A stretch of DNA of 64,000 bases from Collinsella sp. TF08-11AT (GCF_003437035.1 NZ_QSRL01000011.1:13061-77060); one strand, 5' to 3'; shown: positions 47,806 through 57,102, counted from the first letter of the stretch. Notes: generated from the letters alone by a model not told the origin. A program made the numbers and translations.

Positions 47806-50502
47806 ATGGAAGAAATGCCCAAGAACTACGATCCGTCGACCAACGAGCCGGCGATCCTGCAGAAGTGGCTCGACGGCGGCTACTACAAGCGCCGCGAGGG
47901 CGTGGGCGACTGCACCGTCACCATTCCGCCTCCCAACGTGACCGGCAAGCTCCACATGGGCCACGCCACCGACGACTCCATCCAGGACGCCATCATCCGC
48001 ATGGCCCGCATGCGTGGCAAGTCCACGCGCTGGGTGCTCGGTACCGACCACGCCGGTATCGCCACGCAGACCAAGGTCGACAAGAAGCTCAAGAGCGAGG
48101 GCATCAGCCGCCTGGAGATTGGCCGCGACAAGTTTGTCGACGCCTGCTGGGACTGGACCCACGAGTACGGCGGCATCATCGTCGAGCAGATCAAGCGTAT
48201 GGGCTGCTCCGTCGACTTCGACAACGAGCGCTTCACCATGGACGAGGACTATGCCCAGGCCGTGCGCAAGGTCTTTTGCGACTGGTACCACGACGGCCTG
48301 ATCTATCGTGGCAAGCGCATCGTCAACTGGTGCCCCAACTGCACCACCGCTATCTCGGACGACGAGGCCGAGTACAAGGACGAGAAGGGCCACCTGTGGC
48401 ACCTGCGCTACCCGCTGACTGAGCCGGTCAACGGCCAGGACTACATCGTCGTCGCCACCACGCGCCCTGAGACCATGCTTGGTGACACGGGCGTCGCCGT
48501 CTCCCCGAAGGATCCCGAGAAGGCCGCCTTCGTGGGCAAGACCGTTAAGCTCCCCATCGTCGACCGTGAGATTCCTATCTTTGAGGATTGGCATGTCGAC
48601 GCCAACTTTGGCTCCGGCTTCGTCAAGGTCACCCCTGCCCACGACCCCAACGACTACGCCATGGGTCAGGCTCACGACCTGCCGCAGATCAACATCTTCG
48701 ACGAGCACGCGGTGGTCGTCGAGGGCTACGGCGAGTTTACCGGCATGAACCGCGATGAGTGCCGCGAGGCTGTCGTCAAGTGGTTCGACGAGCACGGTCT
48801 GCTCGACCACGTCGAAGAGCTCGACCACTCCGTCATGCACTGCTACCGTTGCGACTCCGCCCTGGAGCCGTGGCTGTCCGAGCAGTGGTTTGTGGCCGTC
48901 GACAAGCTCAAGGGGCCGGCGCTCGACGCCGTCAACTCCGGCAAGGTCACCTTCCACCCCGCGCGCTGGACGCAGACCTACACCACCTGGATGGAGAACC
49001 TTAAGGACTGGTGCATCAGCCGTCAGCTGTGGTGGGGCCACCGCATCCCCGTGTTCTACTGCGAGGACTGTGGCTGGGAGGACGCCCTTACCGAGGACAC
49101 CGACGTGTGCCCCAAGTGCGGCGGCCATCACGTGCATCAGGACGAGAACGTGCTGGACACCTGGTTCAGCTCGCAGCTGTGGACCTTCGCCACGCAGGGC
49201 TGGCCGCAAAAGCCGGAGCTGCTCGAGGGCCATCACCCCACGACGGCGCTCGTCACCGCGCGCGACATCATCGCGCTGTGGGTCGCCCGCATGGTCATGA
49301 GCTCGCTGTATTTCTTGGACGAGGTGCCGTTTAAGGACGTCGTCATCTACCCGACGATCCTGGCCAAGGACGGCAGCCGCATGTCCAAGTCCAAGGGCAA
49401 CGGCGTTGACCCCATGGACCTCATTGGCATGTACGGCGCCGACGCCATGCGCTTCAACTTGCTCACGCTGTGCACCAACAACCAGGACGTCAAGTTCGAC
49501 GCGAACATCGACAAGAAGACCAAGAAGCTTATCGACAGCCCGCGTACCGACCAGGCCAAGAGCTTTGTGACCAAGATCTGGAACGCCAGCCGCTTCCTGC
49601 TCATGAACATGGAGGGCTACACGCCCGGCGAACCCGTCGTGGAGACGCCGGCTGACGCCTGGATGTTCAGCCGCCTTGCCAATGCCGTGAAGATGGTCAC
49701 CGAGGGCATCGAGAACTACACCTTTGGCGACATGGCGCGCGGCGTGCAGCAGTTCTTCTGGAACGAGGTCTGCGACTGGTACGTCGAGGTCACCAAGGCC
49801 CGTCTGAAGGGCGAGGGCCGTCTGCAGGCTCAGCGCAACCTGATCTTTGTGCTCGACACCTCGATTCGCCTGATGCACCCGCTTATGCCGTTTGTCACCG
49901 AGGAGATCTGGGACAACATGCCGGCCAGCGTGCTTGACTTGGATGCCGAGGGCAACGTTGACCGCGCCGAGGCGCTCATGATCGCCAAGTGGCCCGAGCC
50001 CGCCGACTACGCCAAGTACGTCGACGAGCCCGCCGAGCGCGCGTTTGAGCTGTGCCGTGCCGTCGTGTCTGCCGCCCGTGCCACCCGTTCGCGTTATCGC
50101 TTAAGCCCCAAGGCCGAGCTCGACGTTGTCGTGCGCGCCGGCGCCGAGGATATCGAGAAGCTCGAGAGCCTGCGCTCCACGATTGAGCCGCTGGCGAACA
50201 CCGCTTCGCTGGTTATGGGTACCGACGTTGAGAAGCCGGCTGCGAGCATTGCCGTGGTCGACAGCGGCGTCGAGGTCTTTGTGGTTCTCGAGGGCAAGGT
50301 TGACCTTTCGGCCGAGAAGGCGCGCCTGGAGAAAGAGATTGCCGCGGCCCAGAAGGAGCTCGCCGGCTGCGAGAAGACGCTCGCCAACGAGGGCTTTGTG
50401 GCCAAGGCCGCGCCCGCGGTGGTCCAGAAGAAGAGGGACCGTGCAGCTGAGCTCAAGGAGATCCTGGCGGCGCTGACTGCTCAGGTTGCTGACTTCTCGT
50501 AG
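47806..50502 (+). CDS. valS: Valyl-tRNA synthetase
   Basis: Charges tRNA-Val. The 898 residues hold the class I motifs PPPNVTGKLHMGHA (HIGH type) near residue 41 and DGSRMSKSKGNGVDP (KMSKS) near 523, the editing domain between (TTRPETMLGDTGVAV near 220), a zinc-type CEDCGWEDALTEDTDVCPKCGG insert near 415, and a C-terminal coiled coil (AEKARLEKEIAAAQKELAGCEKTLANEGFVAKA). The start ATG 47806 follows AGGGAGAG. I looked for a T-box leader and saw none; the long inverted repeat takes its place. Confidence 0.97.
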   Translation: MEEMPKNYDPSTNEPAILQKWLDGGYYKRREGVGDCTVTIPPPNVTGKLHMGHATDDSIQDAIIRMARMRGKSTRWVLGTDHAGIATQTKVDKKLKSEGISRLEIGRDKFVDACWDWTHEYGGIIVEQIKRMGCSVDFDNERFTMDEDYAQAVRKVFCDWYHDGLIYRGKRIVNWCPNCTTAISDDEAEYKDEKGHLWHLRYPLTEPVNGQDYIVVATTRPETMLGDTGVAVSPKDPEKAAFVGKTVKLPIVDREIPIFEDWHVDANFGSGFVKVTPAHDPNDYAMGQAHDLPQINIFDEHAVVVEGYGEFTGMNRDECREAVVKWFDEHGLLDHVEELDHSVMHCYRCDSALEPWLSEQWFVAVDKLKGPALDAVNSGKVTFHPARWTQTYTTWMENLKDWCISRQLWWGHRIPVFYCEDCGWEDALTEDTDVCPKCGGHHVHQDENVLDTWFSSQLWTFATQGWPQKPELLEGHHPTTALVTARDIIALWVARMVMSSLYFLDEVPFKDVVIYPTILAKDGSRMSKSKGNGVDPMDLIGMYGADAMRFNLLTLCTNNQDVKFDANIDKKTKKLIDSPRTDQAKSFVTKIWNASRFLLMNMEGYTPGEPVVETPADAWMFSRLANAVKMVTEGIENYTFGDMARGVQQFFWNEVCDWYVEVTKARLKGEGRLQAQRNLIFVLDTSIRLMHPLMPFVTEEIWDNMPASVLDLDAEGNVDRAEALMIAKWPEPADYAKYVDEPAERAFELCRAVVSAARATRSRYRLSPKAELDVVVRAGAEDIEKLESLRSTIEPLANTASLVMGTDVEKPAASIAVVDSGVEVFVVLEGKVDLSAEKARLEKEIAAAQKELAGCEKTLANEGFVAKAAPAVVQKKRDRAAELKEILAALTAQVADFS

Positions 50503-50517
50503 GCGGTACTGGGGGAC

Positions 50518-50625
50518 GCGGTTTGGGGCATTGCTCGCTACTGCGGACAGTCCTGCTCGCACGAAGGCCACATTAAGTGGCCTTCGGCTCGTGCGGAACT
50601 TGTATCGAGCAAAGCCCCAAACCGC
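50518..50625. repeat. Inverted-repeat element, GATTCCG-core family, copy C (reverse orientation)
   Basis: A 20-base arm (50518-50537) pairs with 50606-50625 with one mismatch. The core, read on the minus strand, contains AGTTCCGCACGAGCC, GGCCACTTAATGTGGCC and GAGCAGGACTGTCCG, matching the cores at 1101 and 47696. It begins 15 bases after the valS stop, so valS is flanked by two members of this family in opposite orientation. Confidence 0.85.
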
Positions 50626-50780
50626 TCCCATGGCGGTTACGTGGTTGCTTGCATCTGCCTGTTAGGACCGCTGTGTTGTAGCCTTGATTCTGCTGCAAAG
50701 CGGTGTTTGGCTGATATTTTGAATGGGAGGGGCTCGTTGTTGCTTACGGGCCTCTTTTTATGTTGAGGGGACTTTGGTTT

Positions 50781-52124
50781 ATGCCTAAACGTTCGGGGTC
50801 GTATTCTGTACCGTTCTCGTTTGATTTGCTTTCGTTTGATGAGGCTGTGGGGCTAGCTGCTGATACAGGGCGGATTTCTGGGGATGCTGGGCCTCTGCTC
50901 GAGACGGTTGTCGATATGCTCGATGAGTTGGGGCGTCCGGACGAGTACTTTGATTGCATTCAGGTTGCCGGTACCAATGGCAAGACTTCGACCACGCGAT
51001 TTTCGGCTGCCATCCTTCGCGGCGAGGGACTCAAGACCGCGCTGTATACGTCGCCGCAGCTGGTGCGCTATCCCGAGCGTATGGAGGTCGATGGACGCGT
51101 CGTGAGCGATGAGGCCTTTGCCCGTGGTGTTTCTGCTGCTGTTGAGGCGGGACATCGCGTGAATGCCCGTCGTGTGGCGGCGGGGGAGCGCGCCTATTCC
51201 ATTACGCCGTTTGACCTGCTGACGGCTGCCGCACTTGTCGTGTTTGCCGAGGCCGCGGTGGATATTGCCGTGCTCGAGGTCGGCATGGGCGGACGCTGGG
51301 ACGCCACGAGTGCGACCGATCCCGTCGCCGTTGCCATTACGGGCATTGGGCTCGATCACACACGCATTTTGGGCGATACGCTCGAGGCCATTGCGGGGGA
51401 GAAGGCTGCGGTTATTAAGCCTGGACGCCTGGTTGTTTTGGGCGAGGGTACGCACGAGGCGAGCGTTCAGCGCGTGATGGATGCACGTTGTCGCGAGTGC
51501 GGCATAGTGCCGCTGGTGGTGAACCATGCCACGACCAAGGTGCCGGCACATGTGGGCGACACGGTTGAGTTTAGCTGCACCACGCCGCGTGCGATCTATA
51601 CGTCTAGCATGGTCAAGCCGGCGTATCAGCCGCAGAATGCCGCGTGCGCGATTATGCTGTGCGAGGGGTATCTGGGTCGCGAGCTCGATCATGACAAGCT
51701 CGATGCGTCGCTTATGGGCTGCCCCACGCCGGGTCGCTTTGATGTGTTGGGAACCAATCCGCTCAAGCTGATCGACGCCTGTCATAACCCTCAGAGCTGC
51801 GAGAACTTTGTGAGCGCACTGGACGAGATCGATTCGTGCGTAGAGAATCGCTCCACGCTGCTGTGCGCCGCGCTGGCCGATAAGGACGTGGCGGGTATCG
51901 TTGACGTTCTGGTTCCGGCGTTCCCCCGCGTGGTCGTAACCCAGACCGATTCCGATCGCGCCTTGCCCGCACAGGAGCTTGCCTCCCTGGTGGACGCCGA
52001 CAAGCTCGCGGGCGTGTACCCCAGCGTATCCGAGGCCCTCGCGGCTTTCGATGCCGCGGGCGAGCCTTTCGTAGCAGCCGGTACCATCACCCTAGCCGGC
52101 GAAGTAGCGGGGCTGCTCCGTTAA
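50781..52124 (+). CDS. folC: Folylpolyglutamate synthase/dihydrofolate synthase
   Basis: Adds glutamate to dihydropteroate or folates. The 447 residues of this Mur-ligase-type enzyme hold the P-loop VAGTNGKTSTTRFSAAIL near residue 60, TSPQLVRYPERMEVDGR near 92, LEVGMGGRWDATSATDPV near 166 and ITGIGLDHTRILGDTLEAIAGEKA near 186. The LIDACHNPQSCENF loop of the C-terminal domain is near 331. The start ATG 50781 follows GAGGGGA; ATG 50760 lacks a site. Its first 30 residues (KRSGSYSVPFSFDLLSFDEAV) are slightly longer than usual. Confidence 0.92.
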   Translation: MPKRSGSYSVPFSFDLLSFDEAVGLAADTGRISGDAGPLLETVVDMLDELGRPDEYFDCIQVAGTNGKTSTTRFSAAILRGEGLKTALYTSPQLVRYPERMEVDGRVVSDEAFARGVSAAVEAGHRVNARRVAAGERAYSITPFDLLTAAALVVFAEAAVDIAVLEVGMGGRWDATSATDPVAVAITGIGLDHTRILGDTLEAIAGEKAAVIKPGRLVVLGEGTHEASVQRVMDARCRECGIVPLVVNHATTKVPAHVGDTVEFSCTTPRAIYTSSMVKPAYQPQNAACAIMLCEGYLGRELDHDKLDASLMGCPTPGRFDVLGTNPLKLIDACHNPQSCENFVSALDEIDSCVENRSTLLCAALADKDVAGIVDVLVPAFPRVVVTQTDSDRALPAQELASLVDADKLAGVYPSVSEALAAFDAAGEPFVAAGTITLAGEVAGLLR

Positions 52125-52138
52125 CCCATCCCCTCATC

Positions 52139-52205
52139 AGTTGCGGTGAAATACGGACTGTTTTACAAGCCAGAAGCCTCAAACGGTCCGTATATCACCG
52201 CAACT
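52139..52205 (+). terminator. 20-bp inverted repeat after folC
   Basis: AGTTGCGGTGAAATACGGAC (52139-52158) pairs with 52186-52205 with one mismatch. There is no T tract. It is a 3' boundary hairpin like the other long ones in this window, but no second copy was seen. Confidence 0.55.
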
Positions 52206-52267
52206 CAAAAGCAGTCAATTTGGGACGGGGCTTTTTTGGCTGCCCTGCGCCTCGAGTTGACTTGCTC

Positions 52268-52427
52268 GCCACGAAATGGGCCTATTTACTACGTTTGACC
52301 GGTAACCCTCGACCATACCGAGAATTGCGAAATCAAAACCGCAGGTAAAGGGCTTGCCAGTTTTGCGAAAACACGGGTATGGTCGACCCACGCGGGCTAA
52401 ACGTAGTAGATAGGCCGTTTTTGTGGC
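52268..52427. repeat. Inverted-repeat element, CTACTACGTTT family, copy G
   Basis: A 29-base arm (52268-52296) pairs with 52399-52427 with few mismatches. Arms and core match the copy at 37850-38009 along their whole length, including CCCTCGACCAT, CAAAACCGCAGGTA and GGGTATGGT. Both copies lie after a gene end. Confidence 0.8.
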
Positions 52428-52439
52428 GGCATTCATGTG

Positions 52440-52470
52440 ATGCGGCAAAGGGACAGCCCCTTTGCCGCAT
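52440..52470. terminator. 31-bp palindrome, CAAAGGG...CCCTTTG family
   Basis: ATGCGGCAAAGGG (52440-52452) pairs with CCCTTTGCCGCAT (52458-52470). Compared with 17092-17122 the inner part is kept and the outer GTGA/TCAC pairs are replaced by GCGG/CCGC, all still paired. It lies 3 bases past the minus-strand peptidase stop and may end both converging transcripts. Confidence 0.7.
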
Positions 52471-52473
52471 TGC

Positions 52474-53562
52474 CTAGTCTAGGCGGACTGGATCGTGGGG
52501 GTAGGCGTTCAGAATCTCGACGCCGGACTCGGTCACCAGGGCCAGGTCCTCGATGCGGACGCCGGTGTGGCCGGGGAGGTAGATGCCTGGTTCGATAGAG
52601 AACGTCATGCCCGGCTCTACGACCTGCTCGTTGACGAGCGAAACGTCACCAGGCTCGTGGTCCTGCAGACCGATCGAGTGGCCCAGGCGGTGCGTAAAGT
52701 ACTTGCCGTAGCCCGCATCCTCAATAACGTCGCGTGCGGCGCGGTCCAGGTCGCACATGCGCACACCCGGTGCGATGAGCGCCTCGGCGGCCTCGTTGGC
52801 GCGGCTCACGATGTCGTAGATGCGTGCGGTCTCCTCGTCCGGCTCGCCCCAAAAGAACGTGCGCGTCATGTCCGAGCAGTAGTTGCGGCGACGTCCGCCT
52901 ATGTCGAACAGCACCACATCGCCGCGCTTGAGTACGGTGTCGTCGGGCTCGTGATGCGGGTCTCCGGCGTTGGCGCCAAAGCTCACGATGGGCGGAAAGC
53001 TAAAGCCCTCGCAGTCGTGCTTGCGGTACAGGCCGAGCATCTGGTCGGCAATTTCGCGCTCCGTCACGCCCTCGTGAACGAGCTTGATGGCGTCGGACAT
53101 CACGGCGTCGTTAGCGGCTGAGGACACGCGCATGAGCTCCTGCTCGGCGGCATCCTTGTGGGTGCGTGCTGCGGTGACGGCAAAGTCGCCCAGGAAGAAC
53201 TCGCTTGCGGCGTAACGATCCATAAGGGGCAGCAAAAAGCCGGAGCGCATTACGGTATCGATGCCGAGGGGCTTGGATGGATTGACCTCGCGAGCGATGG
53301 CGTCGGTCACGACGTCGGTGTCGTTGTGGTAGGCCACGCGGGCATTGTCGTACTCGGGCAGCTGATGCAGGGCGTTGACTAAGATCACCGGCTCGGCATC
53401 GCGCGCGAGCAGCACGCCGCAAAAACGCTCGAACATATCGGCATAAAAGCCGGTCAGGTAATAGATCGACCACGGGTCGTTTACGAGCAGCTGCGCGCCG
53501 GGGTGCTGAGCCTCGAGCGCATCGAGCACGCGTGCCACACGCTGGTCATCGACATGTGCCAT
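52474..53562 (-). CDS. M24-family Xaa-Pro peptidase
   Basis: Removes N-terminal residues before proline (PepQ/PepP family). The 362 residues have a creatinase-type N-terminal domain (LLVNDPWSIYYLTGFYADM) and a pita-bread C-terminal domain with the metal ligands in VVLFDIGGRRRNYCSDMTRTFFWG (two Asp, near residue 215), HRLGHSIGLQDHEPG (His near 290), FSIEPGIYLPG (Glu near 323) and GVRIEDLALVTESG (Glu near 337). The start ATG 53562 follows GAAAGGATG on the minus strand. Monocistronic. Confidence 0.92.
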   Translation of the reverse strand: MAHVDDQRVARVLDALEAQHPGAQLLVNDPWSIYYLTGFYADMFERFCGVLLARDAEPVILVNALHQLPEYDNARVAYHNDTDVVTDAIAREVNPSKPLGIDTVMRSGFLLPLMDRYAASEFFLGDFAVTAARTHKDAAEQELMRVSSAANDAVMSDAIKLVHEGVTEREIADQMLGLYRKHDCEGFSFPPIVSFGANAGDPHHEPDDTVLKRGDVVLFDIGGRRRNYCSDMTRTFFWGEPDEETARIYDIVSRANEAAEALIAPGVRMCDLDRAARDVIEDAGYGKYFTHRLGHSIGLQDHEPGDVSLVNEQVVEPGMTFSIEPGIYLPGHTGVRIEDLALVTESGVEILNAYPHDPVRLD

Positions 53563-53596
53563 GAAACATCCTTTCACTATGGTGCCACCATGGTAT

Positions 53597-53643
53597 CCCA
53601 AGCCCGGCACATAGGGACGTTCCTTTTATGCCGGCACCTTGGG
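53597..53643. repeat. Inverted repeat CCCAAG..CCGGCA with GGGACGTTCC loop
   Basis: CCCAAGCCCGGCACAT (53597-53612) pairs imperfectly with ATGCCGGCACCTTGGG (53628-53643); the loop GGGACGTTCC resembles the GGGACGTTCT blocks near 8977. It lies between two minus-strand genes, just upstream of the peptidase gene. Confidence 0.5.
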
Positions 53644-53714
53644 ACACTCCTTGGCATGGCTAGCCTGGCAAGCGTGCAGGCAAAAGCAGCTAAAAGAGCC
53701 CCGTCCCAAATTAG

Positions 53715-54107
53715 CTACTCGATGTCCATGCTGGCGATGAGGTCGATGTTGGTGTTGAGGAGGTTCTTCAGAACGATGTCGCCCATGCGGATGGGGGCCT
53801 CGACGACCACGCCGCGGATGAGGTCCATAGCTTGGGCGTGAAGCTCCAGCGGGATGGCTTCGCCCGTGCGCACGGGCAGCAGCGCCTCGTCGCCGCCGGA
53901 TACGGCCACGGTCGTGGTAAGCACGCGCATGGGGCAGGTGAGCTCCTGATGTGCAAACTTATCACCGCGCGGGCAGCTGTTGCCGGTTACGGAGCGCACC
54001 TCTACCACGGCGCCGTCTGCGCTGCGCTCGACCTCCACGGTCAGGAGGCACTCGGATGGGCAGGTGGTGCAGTTGAACTGCAGCGTTTCGATCGCGTTCG
54101 CGCTCAT
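53715..54107 (-). CDS. DUF1667 protein of a glycerol-3-phosphate-dehydrogenase-like operon
   Basis: A 130-residue protein whose genes follow GlpA-like flavoprotein genes in many anaerobes. Cysteines in NCTTCPSECLLTVEV near residue 12 and NSCPRGDKFAHQELTCPMRVL near 42 likely bind an iron-sulfur cluster or metal, fitting an electron-transfer subunit. The start ATG 54107 is 4 bases after the stop of the upstream gene. It is the last gene of a three-gene minus-strand operon. Confidence 0.85.
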   Translation of the reverse strand: MSANAIETLQFNCTTCPSECLLTVEVERSADGAVVEVRSVTGNSCPRGDKFAHQELTCPMRVLTTTVAVSGGDEALLPVRTGEAIPLELHAQAMDLIRGVVVEAPIRMGDIVLKNLLNTNIDLIASMDIE

Positions 54108-54111
54108 GACT

Positions 54112-55476
54112 CTACGCCTCTTCAACGGGATCGACGGACAGGACAATCTCGTTAACACCCAGGTCGAGCGCGCGCTGAATCACCTTTGCCGGTAGCGGGA
54201 AGCTTTCCATGACGCTCGGTTTAAACGGGCGAACCTTGCCTGCAAACAGTTCCTCGTTGCCTGCCAGAATGCGCACGCGGGCAGCATCGACCGGCCGACG
54301 TACGCGGAAGTTGAGCTTAGTGAGCCCGACGGCCGTGATGCGTCCCGGCAGTGCGTAGCCTGCGATGCCAGCGGGGGAGACCGTGAGCTGGCAGCCCGCG
54401 CCCGCCACTCCCGCCGCGGTGCCGACAGCCCCCAACGCCCACGCCGCCGCAGCCGCACCGGCACGTTCGGACTCGGTCGTCACGTTGTCGGCCAGGTCGT
54501 GCACGTGCAGCACGTTGCCGCAGGCAAATATGCCCGGCACGCCCGTCTGCAGGCTCTGGTCCACCACGGCGCCGCGCGTACGTGGGTCCAGCTCGACGCC
54601 CGCGGCAACCGAAAGCTCGTTCTCGGGAAACAGGCCCACCGAAAGCAGTAGCGTGTCGCATGGAACGATGCGCTCGGTTCCCGGAATGGGTGCAAGATGC
54701 TCGTCGACCTGGCTTACCTCGACAGCCTCCACACGATCGTGCCCGATCACACGCGTGACCGTGGTAGACAGATGCAGTGGAATGCCAAAGTCTTCCAGGC
54801 AGTTCTTAACATTGCGACGCAGGCCGTTGGCGTACGGCATGAGCTCGTACACACCCTCGACCGAAATCCCCTCGAGCGTGCAGCGGCGCGCCATGATCAG
54901 CCCGATGTCGCCCGAGCCCAAAATGACGGCGCGCGAGCCGGGTTTGAGGTTCTCGATATTGATGTATCGCTGCGCTAGGCCGGCCGTAAACACGCCGGCG
55001 GGTCGGCTGCCGGGGATCTTGATCTCGCTGCGCGTGCGCTCGCGGCAACCCATGGCAAGGACGACCGCGCGCCCGATGAGCTGCAGCATACCGGTGGGGC
55101 TCATGAGCGTGACGGTGTGGACCGCGGCGTCTTCCGCGGACTCGCCCGAATCAACCCCTATCACCATGCTGTCCAAGAACAGCGCAATGTTGGTCGCGCG
55201 CACCTGGTCGATAAAGCGCTGCGCGTACTCGGGACCGGTGAGTTCCTGCTTAAAGTGCGACAGTCCAAAGCCCGGATGAATGCACTGTCGCAGGATGCCA
55301 CCCAGATGCTGCTCGCGCTCCACGATGGCCACGTGCGCGCCGGCCTTATGCGCGGAAAGCGCGGCCGCCATGCCGGCAGGTCCGCCGCCGATAACGACCA
55401 CGTCGAAGGCCTGCGTTACTACCGACGCTACGGCTCCGGCCTCCGCGCGTTCGTCGCGCATATCAAGCGTCGCCAT
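54112..55476 (-). CDS. FAD/NAD(P)-binding oxidoreductase of the GlpA-like operon
   Basis: A pyridine-nucleotide-disulfide-type flavoprotein of 454 residues. FDVVVIGGGPAGMAAALSAHKAG near residue 24 binds FAD; LGGILRQCIHPGFGL near 58 carries a Cys in a nonclassical place; SRAVILGSGDIGLIMARRC near 181 is the second dinucleotide site; GIFACGNVLHVHDLADNV near 314 is the FAD ATG motif. A C-terminal extension (from about 370) is typical of this operon type. It lies between the GlpA-like and DUF1667 genes, with the upstream stop one base before its start. It likely passes electrons from glycerol 3-phosphate to an acceptor. Confidence 0.85.
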   Translation of the reverse strand: MATLDMRDERAEAGAVASVVTQAFDVVVIGGGPAGMAAALSAHKAGAHVAIVEREQHLGGILRQCIHPGFGLSHFKQELTGPEYAQRFIDQVRATNIALFLDSMVIGVDSGESAEDAAVHTVTLMSPTGMLQLIGRAVVLAMGCRERTRSEIKIPGSRPAGVFTAGLAQRYINIENLKPGSRAVILGSGDIGLIMARRCTLEGISVEGVYELMPYANGLRRNVKNCLEDFGIPLHLSTTVTRVIGHDRVEAVEVSQVDEHLAPIPGTERIVPCDTLLLSVGLFPENELSVAAGVELDPRTRGAVVDQSLQTGVPGIFACGNVLHVHDLADNVTTESERAGAAAAAWALGAVGTAAGVAGAGCQLTVSPAGIAGYALPGRITAVGLTKLNFRVRRPVDAARVRILAGNEELFAGKVRPFKPSVMESFPLPAKVIQRALDLGVNEIVLSVDPVEEA

Positions 55477-55477
55477 C

Positions 55478-56932
55478 CTAGCGCACCCCCTTCAGCGGTC
55501 CCTCAACCAACCAGGATCCGGCGTCCTCCAGTAATACCTCGCTGGGGTCGCAGCCCAGCTCGCGCGCTAGGATTGCCACCACACGGCTCTGGCAAAAGCC
55601 ACTTTGGCACCGACCCATGCCCGCGCGGCAGCGGCGTTTGACGCCCTCGACCGAAACCGCACCCGGACGGCGCCGAATCGCGGCCACGATCTCGGCCTCG
55701 GGCACCGTCTCGCAGCGGCAGACTATCTGCCCCCACGCGGGGTCAGACTCAATGAGCTCCTCCTTGCGCGCAAGCGGCGCACGGTCGAAGTCGTCCGGTG
55801 CGCGGCGAATCGGATCCCAATCGGCCCGTTCGCGCAAAGCAACGCCCGCCTCGCGCATCACGTGCTCCATACGCTCGGCAATGGCCGGCGCGCTCGCCAC
55901 GCCTGGCGACTGAATGCCCGCCGCCTGAAACAGCCCCGGCAACACGGCCGACTGCCCAATAAAGAAGTCGTTGGTTCCCTGAATGACCGGACGCCCACCG
56001 GCAAATGCGCGCACCACGCGGCGCGTATCCAGATCGGGCACCAGCTTGCGCGCGCCGGTCAGCAGCGCGTTCACATCGCTCGCATAGGTCTGTGTGTCGC
56101 CCGGCTCACGCACGGCAGCGGTCGCGGTAATCACGGTGTTGCCATGCACGGTGCCCGTAACGATAACGCCCTTGGACACTGGCGTCGGAACGGGGTAGAG
56201 CGGCATGAGCGTGCGCGGCTCCTTGTCCAGTACCACGATGTTGCCCTGGCGCCAGACCATCTGGAACTTCTCGGCGCCCGCCATATGCGAGAGGTGCGCG
56301 GCGCCGTTGCCTGCGGCGTTGATTAGATAGCGACAGCGCACGTCGCCGGCGGGCGTCGCCAACGTAAAGCGCGCGTCGTCGCCCGAGTCCGCGACTTCAA
56401 TCGCTTCCACCGGCGCTGACCGCATAAACGTCACCCCGTTGGCCACGGCGTTCTCCAGCGCGGCGATGGCAACCTCAAACGGGTCGACAAAGCCCGTCGA
56501 GGGGCACCAAAGCGCGCACGTGGCCTGGGCACTCGCGCGCGGCTCCAGCTCGTGGATGCGCTCGGGGCCTATAATCGCCAGCTCGGGCACGCCGTTCGCC
56601 AGGCCATTCTGGCGCAGCTTTTCCAGATGCGCGCGGTCCTCGTCGTTAAAGCCCAACACCATCGACCCGGTGCGGCAGAACAGAAAGCCCAGCTCCTGGG
56701 CCCACGCGCCATATAGCTCGCAGCCACGGGCGTTGACCTGTGCCTTTACGGTGCCCGGCGCCGGATCGTAGCCAGCGTGCACCAGGCCGCCGTTGGCCTT
56801 CGACGCGCCCAGCGCAATATCGTTAGCCGCCTCGACTACGCAAATGGACAGGTCAAACCGCGCGAGCCGCCTCGCGATGGCGCACCCGGTAATGCCCGCG
56901 CCAACAATTGCGATATCAAACGTTTCTGCCAC
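55478..56932 (-). CDS. GlpA-like FAD-dependent dehydrogenase with BFD-type 2Fe-2S domain
   Basis: Probably oxidises glycerol 3-phosphate or a related hydroxy acid. The 484 residues start with a DAO fold (FDIAIVGAGITGCAIARRLA near residue 5; ASKANGGLVHAGYDPAPGT near 44). The C-terminal BFD-like domain (from about 405) has cysteines in IVCRCETVPEAEIVAAI and RCRAGMGRCQSGFCQ for a 2Fe-2S cluster, as in GlpA. The start GTG 56932 follows GGGAGG. A palindrome TTGACAGGCTGTCAA lies just upstream. It heads the operon with the two genes that follow. No glpK or glpF is in view, so the substrate is not certain. Confidence 0.85.
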   Translation of the reverse strand: MAETFDIAIVGAGITGCAIARRLARFDLSICVVEAANDIALGASKANGGLVHAGYDPAPGTVKAQVNARGCELYGAWAQELGFLFCRTGSMVLGFNDEDRAHLEKLRQNGLANGVPELAIIGPERIHELEPRASAQATCALWCPSTGFVDPFEVAIAALENAVANGVTFMRSAPVEAIEVADSGDDARFTLATPAGDVRCRYLINAAGNGAAHLSHMAGAEKFQMVWRQGNIVVLDKEPRTLMPLYPVPTPVSKGVIVTGTVHGNTVITATAAVREPGDTQTYASDVNALLTGARKLVPDLDTRRVVRAFAGGRPVIQGTNDFFIGQSAVLPGLFQAAGIQSPGVASAPAIAERMEHVMREAGVALRERADWDPIRRAPDDFDRAPLARKEELIESDPAWGQIVCRCETVPEAEIVAAIRRRPGAVSVEGVKRRCRAGMGRCQSGFCQSRVVAILARELGCDPSEVLLEDAGSWLVEGPLKGVR

Positions 56933-56949
56933 AGTGCCTCCCAGATAAG

Positions 56950-56964
56950 TTGACAGGCTGTCAA
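56950..56964 (-). promoter_or_regulatory. Perfect palindrome TTGACAGGCTGTCAA, probable operator or -35 region
   Basis: A 15-base inverted repeat, 17 bases upstream of the GTG start of the GlpA-like gene. On the minus strand it also offers a TTGACA hexamer, but it is too close to the start to be its -35, so an operator near the start of transcription is more likely. Confidence 0.5.
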
Positions 56965-57062
56965 TAAGACTATCCTACGGTCTGCACACCCCCAGTGCGG
57001 CGGCAATGCGGCGAACAGCCCCGCAACACCCGCCAACGGCAGGAGAGGGGAGACTCAGTAAC

Positions 57063-57087
57063 GTCGACAACCTCGTCTGTCGACAAC
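57063..57087. repeat. Direct repeat GTCGACAAC
   Basis: GTCGACAAC at 57063-57071 and 57079-57087, a 16-base period, just left of the alternating-repeat array. Confidence 0.4.
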
Positions 57088-57102
57088 TAAGGCAACCGTT
57101 CG

